A DNA stretch of 64,000 nt from Pseudomonas mosselii (GCF_005796105.1 NZ_VAUO01000001.1:806001-870000), one strand, 5' to 3'; shown: positions 26,230-35,840, numbered from the stretch's first letter. Notes: generated by a model not told the origin, from the letters alone. A program made the numbers and translations.

Positions 26230-27756
26230 ATGCCAGAACATCTACGCGCATTGATCGTCATTTTGTTGCTGGCCTGCGTGGTGTTCGTGCTGGCACGCCA
26301 GGCCGCCAGCGACCTGGTGCCCGAGCAGGATTTCAAGCGCAGGCGAAACCTGTGGTTCGCCATGACCCTGCTGGCGTTCTTCTCGTTCAGCTACTGGGTG
26401 TACGTGGCCGCAGGCGCAGTGCTGCTGATGCTGGCGGGCAAGCGCGAGCGCAATCCCACCGCGCTGTTTTTCATGTTGCTGTTCGTCATCCCGCCGGCCT
26501 CGGTGCAGATTCCAGGCTTTGGCGTGATCAACTACTTGCTCGATCTCAACCATATCCGCCTGCTGGCCTTGTGCGTGCTGCTGCCCGCCTCGCTGGCCCT
26601 GAGCCGGCGCCCCGACACCCTGCGCTTCGGGCGTACCTGGCCAGACCGCCTGCTGTTCGCGGGCATCGCGCTGATGAGCGCACTGTACTTGCGTGAAACC
26701 ACGCTCACCGACACCCTGCGCCAGGCGTTCTACCTATATGTCGATGTCTTCCTGCCCTACTACGTTGCCAGCCGGGGCGTGCGCGAGCTGAGCGACTTCA
26801 AGGACGCAATGCTGGCTTTCGTGCTCGCCGCCTTCGTGCTGTCGATCATCGCGGCGGTGGAGTATGTACGTCACTGGTTGCTGTACAACGCACTGATGGA
26901 CGCCATGGGCGTGCAATGGAGCATGACCGGCTACCTGTCGCGCGGCGGCTCGCTGCGGGCCAGCGCGACCACCGGGCAAGCCATCGCCCTGGGCTTCGTA
27001 ATCAGCGTGGCGATCGGCCTGTATCTATTCCTGCAAGGCCTGGTACGCAGCCGCCTACAACGGCTGCTGGGCGCGCTACTACTGGGCGCCGGGCTCTTCG
27101 CCCCGCTGTCGCGAGGTCCGTGGATCGGCACCGGGGTGATCATCGTGGCCTTCATCGCCACCGGTCGCCAGTCGCTGAAGCGCCTGACCCTGCTGGCCCT
27201 GGCCGGCGTGCTGACGATTCCGCTGCTGGCGGTGGTCCCCGGTGGCGACAAGGTGCTGAACCTGCTGCCCTTCATCGGCACCATCGAAACTGAGAACATC
27301 ACCTACCGCGAACGGCTGATCGACAATTCGTGGATTGTGATTCAACGCAACCCACTGTTCGGTTCGTTCGATTTTCGCAGTACCCCAGAGATGCAGTCGA
27401 TGATCCAGGGCGACGGTATCATCGACATCGTCAACACTTACATCAGCCTGGCACTGCGCGTCGGTCTGGTTGGCCTGGCGTTGTTCGTCGCGTTTTTCCT
27501 CAGCGTGCTGGCGGGCCTGCACAAGGGCTTGCGAGCCTTCCCCGACAAGGACCACCCCGAGCGCGTGCTGGGCCGAGCGCTGCTGGCCACGTTGCTGGGG
27601 ATCCTGGTGATCATCTTCACGGTTAGCAGCATCACCGTGATCCCTATCGTCTATTGGTCGATTGGCGGGCTGGGGGTGGCGTATATCCAACGCGTCCGCC
27701 TGCTGCGCCAGGCCGAGGCCTCCCCCCTACCCCAGCCGAGCCTTCAACACAGGTAA
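26230..27756 (+). CDS. O-antigen ligase/polymerase-family membrane protein (Wzy-like)
   Basis: 508-residue polytopic protein of the Wzy/WaaL (PF04932-type) family with about 11 TM helices. A large periplasmic loop near residues 365-420 contains ITYRERLIDNSWIVIQRNPL followed by a short helix, as in family members. In a Wzx-dependent locus it is the natural candidate for repeat-unit polymerase. I chose the ATG at 26230, where the first TM helix begins at once; ATGs at 26188 and 26191 lack a ribosome-binding site. Followed after 5 bp by the glycosidase gene. Confidence 0.82.
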   Translation: MPEHLRALIVILLLACVVFVLARQAASDLVPEQDFKRRRNLWFAMTLLAFFSFSYWVYVAAGAVLLMLAGKRERNPTALFFMLLFVIPPASVQIPGFGVINYLLDLNHIRLLALCVLLPASLALSRRPDTLRFGRTWPDRLLFAGIALMSALYLRETTLTDTLRQAFYLYVDVFLPYYVASRGVRELSDFKDAMLAFVLAAFVLSIIAAVEYVRHWLLYNALMDAMGVQWSMTGYLSRGGSLRASATTGQAIALGFVISVAIGLYLFLQGLVRSRLQRLLGALLLGAGLFAPLSRGPWIGTGVIIVAFIATGRQSLKRLTLLALAGVLTIPLLAVVPGGDKVLNLLPFIGTIETENITYRERLIDNSWIVIQRNPLFGSFDFRSTPEMQSMIQGDGIIDIVNTYISLALRVGLVGLALFVAFFLSVLAGLHKGLRAFPDKDHPERVLGRALLATLLGILVIIFTVSSITVIPIVYWSIGGLGVAYIQRVRLLRQAEASPLPQPSLQHR

Positions 27757-27761
27757 CTGCC

Positions 27762-30356
27762 ATGCCCGCACCGCGCCTTGCCAGCCGCGCCTGGCTGCTG
27801 CTCGCCCTGCTGCTCGCCCTGCTGCTCGCCCCCGTGGCCCACGCTTCGGAGTGGGCGGTGCAGGTCGATGAAAACAACGGCCTGCCCAGTGTCACCCGCG
27901 GTGGCGGGCCGGCGATGCGCGCCAAGTTCGATTTCTGGGCCCAGGATTGGCGCTGGACCGGTTTCCAATCGGCAATGCGGGTAGAAGGCCCCTATCGCTA
28001 CAGCCTGCTGGGCCGTAACCCGGACCTGGACTTCGATCTCAAGGCCGCCATCGGCAAGGCCGACGCACACAGTCTGGCCTGGACCTTCGATCTTCAGGCC
28101 CACAGCCGCCAGTCGAATGTCAAAGGCGGCGGGCTGGTGTTCCAGTTCGACCCGGCCATGCTGACCGGCGAAATGGGCGCGCCGACACTGCTACCGGACA
28201 ACCGTGGCTGGGCCTGGGGCAGCCAGGGGCGGCGTATCGAGATGCGCTTCGAGCCGCCGCTGGCCCGGGTGTACTTCGAGCAGGGCAACCCGCGCGAAGT
28301 GCGCGCGTTCTTCTACCAGAACACCATCGTGCCGGGCCACCAACAGGTCACGGCGAGCTTGACGATCAGCGGTGACATTGCCCTGGCACCCACTCCAACC
28401 GAGCGCTTCGGGCTCGCCGATCCGAGCACCTGGCCGGATGATCAGTTGAACTGGCGCACCTCGCCGGTGGACCTGTCGTTTCTCAATGCTGCGCAAAAGC
28501 CAGCCGGCAAGCGCGGCTTCGTCAAGGCCGTGGGCGAACAACTGCAATTCGCTGACGGTACGCCTGCGCGCTTCTGGGGCACCAACCTGTCGGCCTACGC
28601 ACTGTTCAAGAGCCCCGACGAAGCCATCAAGGAGCAAGCCAAGCGGCTGTCGGCGCTGGGTTTCAACCTGGTACGCCTGCACCATCACGATTCACCCTGG
28701 GTCAGCCCGAACATCTTTGGCGATATCAGCACACTGCGCGACACCCAGCGCTTGGACGAGGAGTCGCTGCGCAAGATCGACCTGTGGATCAAGAGCCTGA
28801 AGGACGAAGGGATCTACGTATGGCTCGACTTGCACGTGCAACGCCCGCTGACCGCCGCCGACCGCATCGAGGCCTTCGATGAGGTGGCCAGGGGTGACCG
28901 GGCAATCGACCTGAAAGGCTACGCCTACGTGAACCCCAGCATCCAACAGGCGATGAAGCGTTTTGCAGAGCAGTACCTAAGCCATGTGAATCGCTACACC
29001 GGCTTGGCCTACAAGGACGACCCCGGCGTGGCCGCGATCTTGCTGACCAACGAAAATGACCTGACCCAGCACTACGGCAACGCCCTGCTGCCGGACAAGG
29101 GGGTTGCGCACCATAGCAGCTGGTACATGACCCAGGCCAAGGCGTTCGCCCAACAGCACGACCTGTCCGCCGACCGCACGTGGCGCGCTTGGGAGCATGG
29201 CCCGTCGAAGCTGTTTCTCAACGATCTGGAGCACCGCTTCGACGCCGACCTGATCGCTCACCTGCGCGCCCTGGGGGTCAAGGTGCCTATCGCCACCACC
29301 AGCACCTGGGGCGGCAATGGCCTGAGCGCCTTGCCCGCGCTGACCAGCGGCGACGTGATCGATGCACACGCCTACGGCGGCACCGGCCAACTTGAGCGCA
29401 ACCCATTGACCAGCGACGGTCTGGTGGACTGGCTGGCAGCCGCCCAGGTGGTTGGCTGGCCGATGACCGTGACCGAGTGGAATGCCGAGCCCTTCCCGAC
29501 CCCTGATCGGCACTCGCTGCCGCTGTACGTGGCTGCGACCGCAAGCCACCAAGGCTGGGCGGCGATCATGCAGTACGCCTACAGCCAGCAGGCCTTCAGC
29601 GGCTGGAGCACGGCAGACAACTGGCACGCCTACAACGACCCGGCCATGCTCGCCACCCTGCCTGCCGCCGCCCTGTTGTATCGGCGTGGCGACGTGCACC
29701 TGGCATCCACCCACATCGTCTTTGCACCCACCGCGCAAATGCTCTACGAGCGCCCCATCACCCCGGCGAACTCCGTCCTGCTACGCACCGCCGTCACCCA
29801 GGGTCGCCTGCAAATCGCCCTGCCGCAGACGCCTCAGTTGCCCTGGCTCAAGCCTGGGCAAATTGCGCCGGATGCCAGGGTGCTGAACGACCCCGATCAA
29901 TCATTGCTGCCAAACGATGCCAGCGAGGTCCGCAGCGATACCGGCGAACTACGCCGCAACTGGCACCAGGGTCTGTACACCATCGACACACCGCTGACCC
30001 AGGTGGCCACCGGCTGGCTGGGGGGGCAGACCATCAGCCTGGGCGATGTCCAAGTGCAATCCACCACGCCTTACGCCAGCGTGGCGGTACAAAGCCTTGA
30101 CGCCAAGCCCCTGGGCGAGTCGCGGCGGCTGCTGGTATCGCTGGGCACGCGCGCGGTGCCCAAGGCAGACGACAAGATCCCGTTCAACGTCGAACCCTTC
30201 ACGGGCACGCTGCGCATCAAGGCGCCATCGGGCCTGAAACTGTCCAGCCGCAATGCCGATGGGCAGGCGCAGACGCTGCCGGCCAGCTACGAAGCGGGGC
30301 ACTACCTGATCCGTTTCGACGGCTCGATGATGGCCAATTGGCTGTTCCTCGAATAG
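27762..30356 (+). CDS. Periplasmic clan GH-A glycosidase (GH5-like)
   Basis: 864-residue exported glycosidase. The signal peptide (about residues 1-28, ending AHA) is followed by an N-terminal beta-sandwich-like region (30-255), a (beta/alpha)8 domain (about 265-630) and C-terminal beta domains. GFNLVRLHHHDSPW resembles the clan-A start. The probable acid/base is Glu431 in LLTNEND and the nucleophile Glu572 in VTEWNAEP. The ATG lies 5 bp after the polymerase stop. As with PslG and other hydrolases coded inside exopolysaccharide loci, it probably trims or releases polymer in the periplasm. Exact linkage unknown. Confidence 0.85.
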   Translation: MPAPRLASRAWLLLALLLALLLAPVAHASEWAVQVDENNGLPSVTRGGGPAMRAKFDFWAQDWRWTGFQSAMRVEGPYRYSLLGRNPDLDFDLKAAIGKADAHSLAWTFDLQAHSRQSNVKGGGLVFQFDPAMLTGEMGAPTLLPDNRGWAWGSQGRRIEMRFEPPLARVYFEQGNPREVRAFFYQNTIVPGHQQVTASLTISGDIALAPTPTERFGLADPSTWPDDQLNWRTSPVDLSFLNAAQKPAGKRGFVKAVGEQLQFADGTPARFWGTNLSAYALFKSPDEAIKEQAKRLSALGFNLVRLHHHDSPWVSPNIFGDISTLRDTQRLDEESLRKIDLWIKSLKDEGIYVWLDLHVQRPLTAADRIEAFDEVARGDRAIDLKGYAYVNPSIQQAMKRFAEQYLSHVNRYTGLAYKDDPGVAAILLTNENDLTQHYGNALLPDKGVAHHSSWYMTQAKAFAQQHDLSADRTWRAWEHGPSKLFLNDLEHRFDADLIAHLRALGVKVPIATTSTWGGNGLSALPALTSGDVIDAHAYGGTGQLERNPLTSDGLVDWLAAAQVVGWPMTVTEWNAEPFPTPDRHSLPLYVAATASHQGWAAIMQYAYSQQAFSGWSTADNWHAYNDPAMLATLPAAALLYRRGDVHLASTHIVFAPTAQMLYERPITPANSVLLRTAVTQGRLQIALPQTPQLPWLKPGQIAPDARVLNDPDQSLLPNDASEVRSDTGELRRNWHQGLYTIDTPLTQVATGWLGGQTISLGDVQVQSTTPYASVAVQSLDAKPLGESRRLLVSLGTRAVPKADDKIPFNVEPFTGTLRIKAPSGLKLSSRNADGQAQTLPASYEAGHYLIRFDGSMMANWLFLE

Positions 30357-30371
30357 CCATCTAGAGTCTCT

Positions 30372-30394
30372 GAAGGCCTGCCAGGCAGGCCTTC
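30372..30394. terminator. Hairpin after the glycosidase gene
   Basis: GAAGGCCTGCC and GGCAGGCCTTC form an almost loopless inverted repeat followed by TTCCC. It lies 16 bp after the stop and could end or attenuate transcription before galE. Confidence 0.6.
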
Positions 30395-30446
30395 TTCCCG
30401 GCGGTTCAGGGGCGATTGCACAGGCAACGGATTCCAGGAGGGCGGG

Positions 30447-31409
30447 ATGAAGTTTCTGGTCGTCGGTGGCGCAGGCTACATCGGGTCGCACATGGTCAAG
30501 TACCTGCTCGGCGCAGGTCATGAGGTGGTGGTGGCCGACACCGCGCCGGCCCGCGCGGGCATTCAGTGGGCAGAGCTGGACATCGCCGATGCCCACGCAC
30601 TGGAGGCGCTATTTGCCGAGTATGCGTTCGATGCGGTGTTCCATTTCGCTTCGTACATCCAGGTCGGTGAATCGGTCAGTGACCCGGCCCGCTACTACCA
30701 GAACAACGTCGCCGCCACCTTGACGCTGTTGCACGCGATGGTGCGCGCCGGCATTCGGCATCTGGTGTTCTCATCGAGCGCAGCGGTGTACGGCGACCCC
30801 CACTACAGCCCCATCGACGAGGAACACCCCAAGGCCCCCATCAACCCCTATGGGCGCAGCAAGCGCATGGTCGAACAGGTGCTGTTGGACTACGACCGGG
30901 CCTATGGGCTCAAGTCGGTGTGCCTGCGCTACTTCAACGCCGCCGGGGCCGACCCGGATGGCCAACTGGGCGAGTGCCACGAACCTGAAACCCATCTGAT
31001 TCCCTTGATTCTGCAGGCCGCCTCAGGACGGCGCGCGGCCATCACCGTGTTCGGCAAGGACTACGCCACCCCGGACGGCACCTGTATCCGCGACTACATC
31101 CACGTCGCTGACCTGGCCTCGGCGCATGCCTTGGCCGTGGACTACCTGCTCAAGGGCGGCGAAAGCGCCGCGTTCAACCTGGGCAACGGGCTGGGCTTCT
31201 CGGTACAAGAGGTGATCGACGCTGCCCGTGCGGTGACCGGTAGGCCGATCACCGTGCATGAAGCACCGCGTCGGGCTGGCGACCCACCCAGCCTGGTGGC
31301 TGATGCACGCAAGGCCAGGCGGCTGCTGGGCTGGGAGCCGCAATACACGGAGCTGGAGGAGATCGTCGGGCATGCCTGGCAGTGGGAATTGAAATACCCC
31401 TGGACTTGA
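30447..31409 (+). CDS. galE: UDP-glucose 4-epimerase
   Basis: 320-residue NAD-dependent short-chain epimerase interconverting UDP-glucose and UDP-galactose. The Rossmann motif GGAGYIGSH is at residues 7-15. The catalytic pair is Tyr135 and Lys139 in NPYGRSKRMVEQ, with the Ser/Thr of FSSSAAVYGDP in front. LRYFNAAGADPDG and CIRDYIHVADLA are typical GalE segments. A strong AGGAGGG precedes the ATG. It supplies UDP-galactose (or another epimer) to the nearby glycosyltransferases. Confidence 0.93.
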   Translation: MKFLVVGGAGYIGSHMVKYLLGAGHEVVVADTAPARAGIQWAELDIADAHALEALFAEYAFDAVFHFASYIQVGESVSDPARYYQNNVAATLTLLHAMVRAGIRHLVFSSSAAVYGDPHYSPIDEEHPKAPINPYGRSKRMVEQVLLDYDRAYGLKSVCLRYFNAAGADPDGQLGECHEPETHLIPLILQAASGRRAAITVFGKDYATPDGTCIRDYIHVADLASAHALAVDYLLKGGESAAFNLGNGLGFSVQEVIDAARAVTGRPITVHEAPRRAGDPPSLVADARKARRLLGWEPQYTELEEIVGHAWQWELKYPWT

Positions 31410-31425
31410 GTGCCGCGAGGCCCGT

Positions 31426-31469
31426 TGTAGGAGCGGCCGGTCCGGCGCCCCGGCGAGGCCGCTCCTACA
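31426..31469. repeat. REP element (TGTAGGAGCGGCC inverted pair)
   Basis: TGTAGGAGCGGCC (31426-31438) and GGCCGCTCCTACA (31457-31469) flank an 18-bp GC-rich centre. This is a typical Pseudomonas REP-type palindrome between the convergent galE and BY-kinase genes, where it may also stop transcription. Confidence 0.8.
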
Positions 31470-31497
31470 CGGACGCATCGCATCCACCGTTGCGACG

Positions 31498-32304
31498 TCA
31501 ATAATACGACCGCGTCTCGGGTTCAGCCTTGTTCAACACGGCCCCCAACAAGTTCGACTGCGCCAGATGGTACAGGCAGTCCTCGATGTCCTTCTTGCTG
31601 TTGCTACCGTTGGCGACTACCAGCAAGACGCAGTCGAACTTGGGCAGCACGTTGATCGCATCGTCCGAACTCAACAGCGGCGGCAGGTCGAAGATGCAGA
31701 TGCGCGATTCGTAGCGCTCACGCAGGTCGCTGATCAGGTGGCTGACCTTGGCAGAGGAAAGCGTCTCGGTGGACAACGGGATGGGTTCACGGGTCGGCAG
31801 CACCACGAAACGTGGCAACGCCGGGTTGACCAGTACCTCTTCAAGCCCGGCCTTGCCGCTGATCAACTCGTTCAACGCCTTGTCCATCGGCAGCCCCAGG
31901 GCCTTGCCCACGCGCGGCCTGCGCAGGTCGAAATCCACCAGCAGGGCCGTCTTGTTGGTGTGGTGGGCGATACTCATGGCCAAGTTGACCGCCAGCACCG
32001 TCTTGCCCGCCTCCGGCGTGGGTGAGGTGATTGCTAGGGTACGCCAGCCGTTTTCCTCCATGGCCTGTAGCACCTGGGTGCGCAGCAGGTCGAAGGCCCA
32101 GCTCATGTTCGAGTTCTTGTTATAGGCAACGATGCGCTGACGCTCCAGATGCTCGGCCTTCAGCGGCACCACCTTGGTCTGCACGTAGTCGAAAGGGCCC
32201 AGTCCATCTGGCTGCTCCAGCGCGGGCGCAGGTTGTTGCGTGTCCGCAGCACCGGACGAAACCGAGTGAACGTTCTTGCCAACCGCCGGCGTGATCCTGT
32301 CCAT
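31498..32304 (-). CDS. BY-kinase-type tyrosine kinase (cytoplasmic half of Wzc)
   Basis: 268-residue ATPase domain of a bacterial tyrosine kinase for polysaccharide export, coded separately from its membrane partner. The Walker A is SPTPEAGKTVLAVNLA, A' is LLVDFDLRRPRVGK and the Walker B-like segment is RICIFDLPPLLSSDD. The C-terminus ends ETRSYY, a short tyrosine cluster for autophosphorylation. I chose the ATG at 32304 with AGGGAA 8 nt upstream; a GTG lies one codon before. It is 11 bp downstream of the chain-length gene, so the pair acts as a split Wzc. Confidence 0.9.
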   Translation of the reverse strand: MDRITPAVGKNVHSVSSGAADTQQPAPALEQPDGLGPFDYVQTKVVPLKAEHLERQRIVAYNKNSNMSWAFDLLRTQVLQAMEENGWRTLAITSPTPEAGKTVLAVNLAMSIAHHTNKTALLVDFDLRRPRVGKALGLPMDKALNELISGKAGLEEVLVNPALPRFVVLPTREPIPLSTETLSSAKVSHLISDLRERYESRICIFDLPPLLSSDDAINVLPKFDCVLLVVANGSNSKKDIEDCLYHLAQSNLLGAVLNKAEPETRSYY

Positions 32305-32315
32305 CACTGCATTCC

Positions 32316-33884
32316 CTATTCAAACCGAGCTATAGTTTTTATTAGCAGAAGATCCAAGGGCATGTAGAACAGGTGGATGAGCAGCAGCAGTAACGCCACA
32401 AGCAGCACCCCTGCAACGATCAGCCCGACCCGCCACTGCCTGCGCTTGGCTAGCTCCGCCTGGGTGGCGATGAACGGCACCGACACCAGCACGCGCTTGC
32501 CCAGTACGCTTTCCAAGGCCCCTGCCCCGCGTACGCGCTGGTTGAGCATCTCCAGCAGCATTACCAGTGCGCCCCCCCCCGCCGGTGCCAGCACCAGACC
32601 CAGGGCGACGATCTTCTTGCGGTTGGGCTTGACCGGTTTCTCCGGCACCCGTGGCGGCTCCAGCAACACGAAGCGATCGGCTTTGTTTTCCTGTTCGAGA
32701 CTTTCGCTGATCTTGGCGCCCATCTCCTTGGCACGGATTTCCTCGTACTTCTTGCGCGCATTGTCGTGGTCGCGCATCAGCGTGACCAAACCACGCTCGA
32801 CCTGGGGAGCCTGAAGAATTTCGGCTTCGATGGTTTCCATTTTCTTGGAGAGGTCGCGTTTTTGCTGAGCCAGCGAAGCGATGTTGGCTTGGGCAGCAGC
32901 GATCTTGGCCTGTGCACGGGCAACATCCAGGCTGACCCCGGTCGCCCCGCTGCTGGCGCTGCCGGAGGCTTCAAGGGCCTGGATCTTGCGCTGGATCGCG
33001 ATCACATCAGGGTGCGCGTCGGTGTAGCGGGTCAGCAACCTTGCGTACTCGGCCTTGAGGCTACCTAGGTCCTGAGGCTGGCTGGCACTGGCTGCGCGGT
33101 TGCCATCGGCGTTGCGCGAGGCGACGCCGGCATTGGCTGCCGACAGTTCCAATTGCAGGTAGCGCAGTTCTTCCTGGGCGTTCTTGTAGTCGCGGTCGAC
33201 TTCGCGGAACTCCAGCTCTGAACGCGACAAGGTGTTCATGCGCAGGGTCTGGTTTTCCGGCAATGCGTTGGCGTTGGCCTGCTTGTAGTCGGCCAGCTGG
33301 TTTTCCAGCGTCGCAAGCTCCGCGCCGAGCTTGTCCGCCTCCTGGGTGAGGAATTGAGTGGTCTCGGTGGCGCGCTCGGTGCGCTGCTTCATGTTTTCGT
33401 TGAGGAACAGGGTGACCAGCTGGTTGGCCACCTCGGTGGCGATTTGCGGATCCTTGTGGTCGAACGACACGGTGAACGCCACGGTGGTCTCGCCACGGCC
33501 CTTGACGAAGGTGCTCAAGGTGTTGACGCCGATGGCGTTGCGCATCAGGTCGACCTTGTCCGACTCGCTGAGAGCGCGCGCGCTGTCGGCGAACAAATGG
33601 TACTGGCCGATGATCTGCAACAGGTTGTCACGGGTCATGACCCGCTGGCGGATCACTTCAATACGCTCGTCGGCCACGCTCGGGTTGTTGGTGCCGACCA
33701 GCTCCGGGGAGATCTGCTGCGACTCCACCAGGATGGTGCCAACCGCCTGATAGACCGGCGGCACACTGATCGCCACCGCCACGGTGGCCGCCAGTATCAC
33801 TACGATGCTCACCCCTAGCAGCAGGGCCCGGTCCTTGATGATTGCAATGTAATCTTTGAGGGAGAGCTCGTATTCGGACTTCAT
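32316..33884 (-). CDS. Polysaccharide chain-length determinant (Wzz/GumC type)
   Basis: 522-residue inner-membrane co-polymerase. N-terminal TM (about residues 20-40), Wzz domain (PPVYQAVGTILVESQQISPE), a long periplasmic coiled coil (about 160-400), the PVKPNRKKIVALGL proline-rich motif before the second TM, then an extra C-terminal TM (GLIVAGVLLVALLLLLIHLF). It lacks the kinase domain, which is the next gene. The ATG at 33884 has GGTGA upstream; a GTG three codons earlier is possible. It controls chain length and links polymerisation to Wza. Confidence 0.9.
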   Translation of the reverse strand: MKSEYELSLKDYIAIIKDRALLLGVSIVVILAATVAVAISVPPVYQAVGTILVESQQISPELVGTNNPSVADERIEVIRQRVMTRDNLLQIIGQYHLFADSARALSESDKVDLMRNAIGVNTLSTFVKGRGETTVAFTVSFDHKDPQIATEVANQLVTLFLNENMKQRTERATETTQFLTQEADKLGAELATLENQLADYKQANANALPENQTLRMNTLSRSELEFREVDRDYKNAQEELRYLQLELSAANAGVASRNADGNRAASASQPQDLGSLKAEYARLLTRYTDAHPDVIAIQRKIQALEASGSASSGATGVSLDVARAQAKIAAAQANIASLAQQKRDLSKKMETIEAEILQAPQVERGLVTLMRDHDNARKKYEEIRAKEMGAKISESLEQENKADRFVLLEPPRVPEKPVKPNRKKIVALGLVLAPAGGGALVMLLEMLNQRVRGAGALESVLGKRVLVSVPFIATQAELAKRRQWRVGLIVAGVLLVALLLLLIHLFYMPLDLLLIKTIARFE

Positions 33885-33904
33885 GGCGGTCACCAGGCTG
33901 AAGT

Positions 33905-35020
33905 TCAGAAGTCGGGATACCTATAGGTCAAGGTCAGGCCGACGATTGTTGCAGCGGCATCCGGCGCGCCGGTTTGGCGGCGCTCCTTGTACATCAAAGA
34001 TAGGCGCAGATCCCAGAAAGGCGAAAACTCACGTGACGCCCAGGCACTGTAGCTTTGCAGGGTATTCGGGGTTTGCCCCTTGCTGTCCTGCCACAGGGCA
34101 TCCAGCCCCACGCGCGTCAGTTCATCCACCGCGTAACTCCAGATGCCGTGCACCAGGTCAAGCTGGGCGAAACCGCCCTGGGCACTGGCCACGGTAGTGC
34201 GCTCGGCGCTCAGGCTGGCATCGGTGCGAGTGCCGCGGTAATCCAGCAGGACTCCGCCTTCACCGCGTCTTCCGCCTGCCGAACCCGATACCTGGTTGAC
34301 GCCGATGTGCGCACGCCCGGTCAGGCTGTCAGTGATCTGGTACTTCATGCCCACGCTGGGCGTGTAGCTGTTGGAGGCCACCGCCGTGTCGCTCTGATCC
34401 GGCTCGTAACGGCGAATGCGCAGCCCGCCGAACACGTCCGTACGCTCGCTCAAGGCATAGGTGAGCGTAGAAATATTGGCCAGTTCGTCATAGCCGGTCA
34501 GGCTGGCGATGTCGTAGGTTGCATGGGAATAGCGCGTTTCGTTGTCGAACGTGGTACGTGCGCTCAGTGCGTGGCTCCAGTCGCCGGATAGCATGCTCAT
34601 CTTCTGCGTGCCATCGGTGGTCACCACACCGGTATCCAGCACGGTACCCGACAGGGTCGAGCTTTCGAGGTACTGGGCGCGCAGGCCGAAGTGGCCTTTT
34701 TCGGTATCACGCCGCCAGCCCAGGCTCAGGTCTGGGTCCTGGCGATTGGACTGTACCGAGGTATCGGAGGAATGCAGCACGTGCACCCCAAGTCCCAAGG
34801 TCAGTTGGTCGCGGTCGAAAGTCCCGACCAGGTTGTAGTTGGGCTCGATGAGTGTTCGCATCACACCCTTCTCGTCAGAGGTCAGCAGCAACGGGTTGCT
34901 GTCGTATTCCACGGTGGTTGGTATCACCACCGAAGACTGCCAGAGCGCGGCCTGGGCCAGGCCGGGAAACGGCAACATAAGAACTGCCGTTGCAATACGT
35001 GTTGTTCGAAGAATAGGCAC
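33905..35020 (-). CDS. Outer-membrane beta-barrel protein of the polysaccharide locus
   Basis: 371-residue exported protein. Signal peptide at residues 1-24 (ending AQA), then alternating amphipathic beta-strands throughout and a C-terminal aromatic YRYPDF, as in outer-membrane barrels of the outer_membrane_beta-barrel/BBP2 kind often found beside Wza and GumC-type genes. The start is a GTG with only a weak AAGA upstream; no usable ATG would keep the signal peptide. It could be a polymer porin or secretion partner; this is inferred from context. Confidence 0.8.
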   Translation of the reverse strand: MPILRTTRIATAVLMLPFPGLAQAALWQSSVVIPTTVEYDSNPLLLTSDEKGVMRTLIEPNYNLVGTFDRDQLTLGLGVHVLHSSDTSVQSNRQDPDLSLGWRRDTEKGHFGLRAQYLESSTLSGTVLDTGVVTTDGTQKMSMLSGDWSHALSARTTFDNETRYSHATYDIASLTGYDELANISTLTYALSERTDVFGGLRIRRYEPDQSDTAVASNSYTPSVGMKYQITDSLTGRAHIGVNQVSGSAGGRRGEGGVLLDYRGTRTDASLSAERTTVASAQGGFAQLDLVHGIWSYAVDELTRVGLDALWQDSKGQTPNTLQSYSAWASREFSPFWDLRLSLMYKERRQTGAPDAAATIVGLTLTYRYPDF

Positions 35021-35048
35021 TGTACGGTCTTAATGAAGTGAGGCGGGC

Positions 35049-35603
35049 TCAAGGCACGATCAGCGTATCGCCCGCCTGGAGTTGGAAGTTGGTGGACATG
35101 TCACGCCCGGACATCAAGTCCTTGTAACGCACCGGCAGCACTTTTTGCTGACCAGCGTTGGTACGGATAATCTTGATGCCGCTTTCGTCGGCGAACTTGT
35201 CCAATCCCCCCGACATGCTCAAGGCTTGCAGCACGGCGGTAGGGCCAGTCATTGGCACAGGCCCAGGCTTGAGCACCTTGCCCTGCACATACACGAGGTT
35301 GCCTGCGGTGCCGGTCACCACGACACTGACATTAGGGTCGGCCAGATAGGGCTTGAGCCCTGCGGCCACCTTCTTGGCGGCGGCCGTTACGTCAAGGCCG
35401 GAGACGTCCAGGCGCCCGGCCAAGGGAAATGTGATGCTGCCATCGGGCAGTACGGTGGTTTCCTGGCGCAAGGTGTCTTCTTGCCACACCGAGATCAGCA
35501 ATTTGTCGCCAGGGCTTAACAGATAGGGGGAATTGGTGTCGCCGGCCTGGGCAGTGGAGCACAGCATCAGCACGCACAGCAGAGCGAACATTGAACGCAG
35601 CAT
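35049..35603 (-). CDS. Polysaccharide export protein (Wza-like, short form)
   Basis: 184-residue periplasmic/outer-membrane export protein with a signal peptide (residues 1-20, ending AQA) and no lipobox Cys at the cleavage site. It has a Poly_export domain (SPYLLSPGDKLLISVWQEDT, TVLPDGSITFPLAGRLDVSG) and one SLBB domain (GNLVYVQGKVLKPGPVPMTG). It is shorter than E. coli Wza, with one SLBB and no C-terminal transmembrane helix, so the barrel gene next door may complete the channel. Strong AGGAGGG before the ATG. First gene of a four-gene export operon. Confidence 0.9.
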   Translation of the reverse strand: MLRSMFALLCVLMLCSTAQAGDTNSPYLLSPGDKLLISVWQEDTLRQETTVLPDGSITFPLAGRLDVSGLDVTAAAKKVAAGLKPYLADPNVSVVVTGTAGNLVYVQGKVLKPGPVPMTGPTAVLQALSMSGGLDKFADESGIKIIRTNAGQQKVLPVRYKDLMSGRDMSTNFQLQAGDTLIVP

Positions 35604-35759
35604 GGGGTCCCTCCTGCCAGCTTGGCATGCAAAGAGCACTGATTGAGAACAGCACACTAACTCTCGCTCCAGTCCCGCCGCAGGTTGCGGCGCGATGGCC
35701 TCTATCTTCCTGGAAGCCCGTTGCCACGGGGCTGATACTGCAAGGCCGCTGGCAACTGG

Positions 35760-35787
35760 AATATAGCAATGGATACAAAATTGACAA
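35760..35787 (-). promoter_or_regulatory. Candidate sigma-70 promoter of the export operon
   Basis: On the minus strand TTGTCA (35782-35787) and TATATT (35760-35765) are separated by 16 bp, about 150 bp upstream of the wza-like start. The surrounding bases are AT-rich compared with the genes around. Confidence 0.6.
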
Positions 35788-35840
35788 GCCGAACGACGCG
35801 CCGCAGAACCGGCTGAGTCAACCGTGCAACCGGGCCAGAC

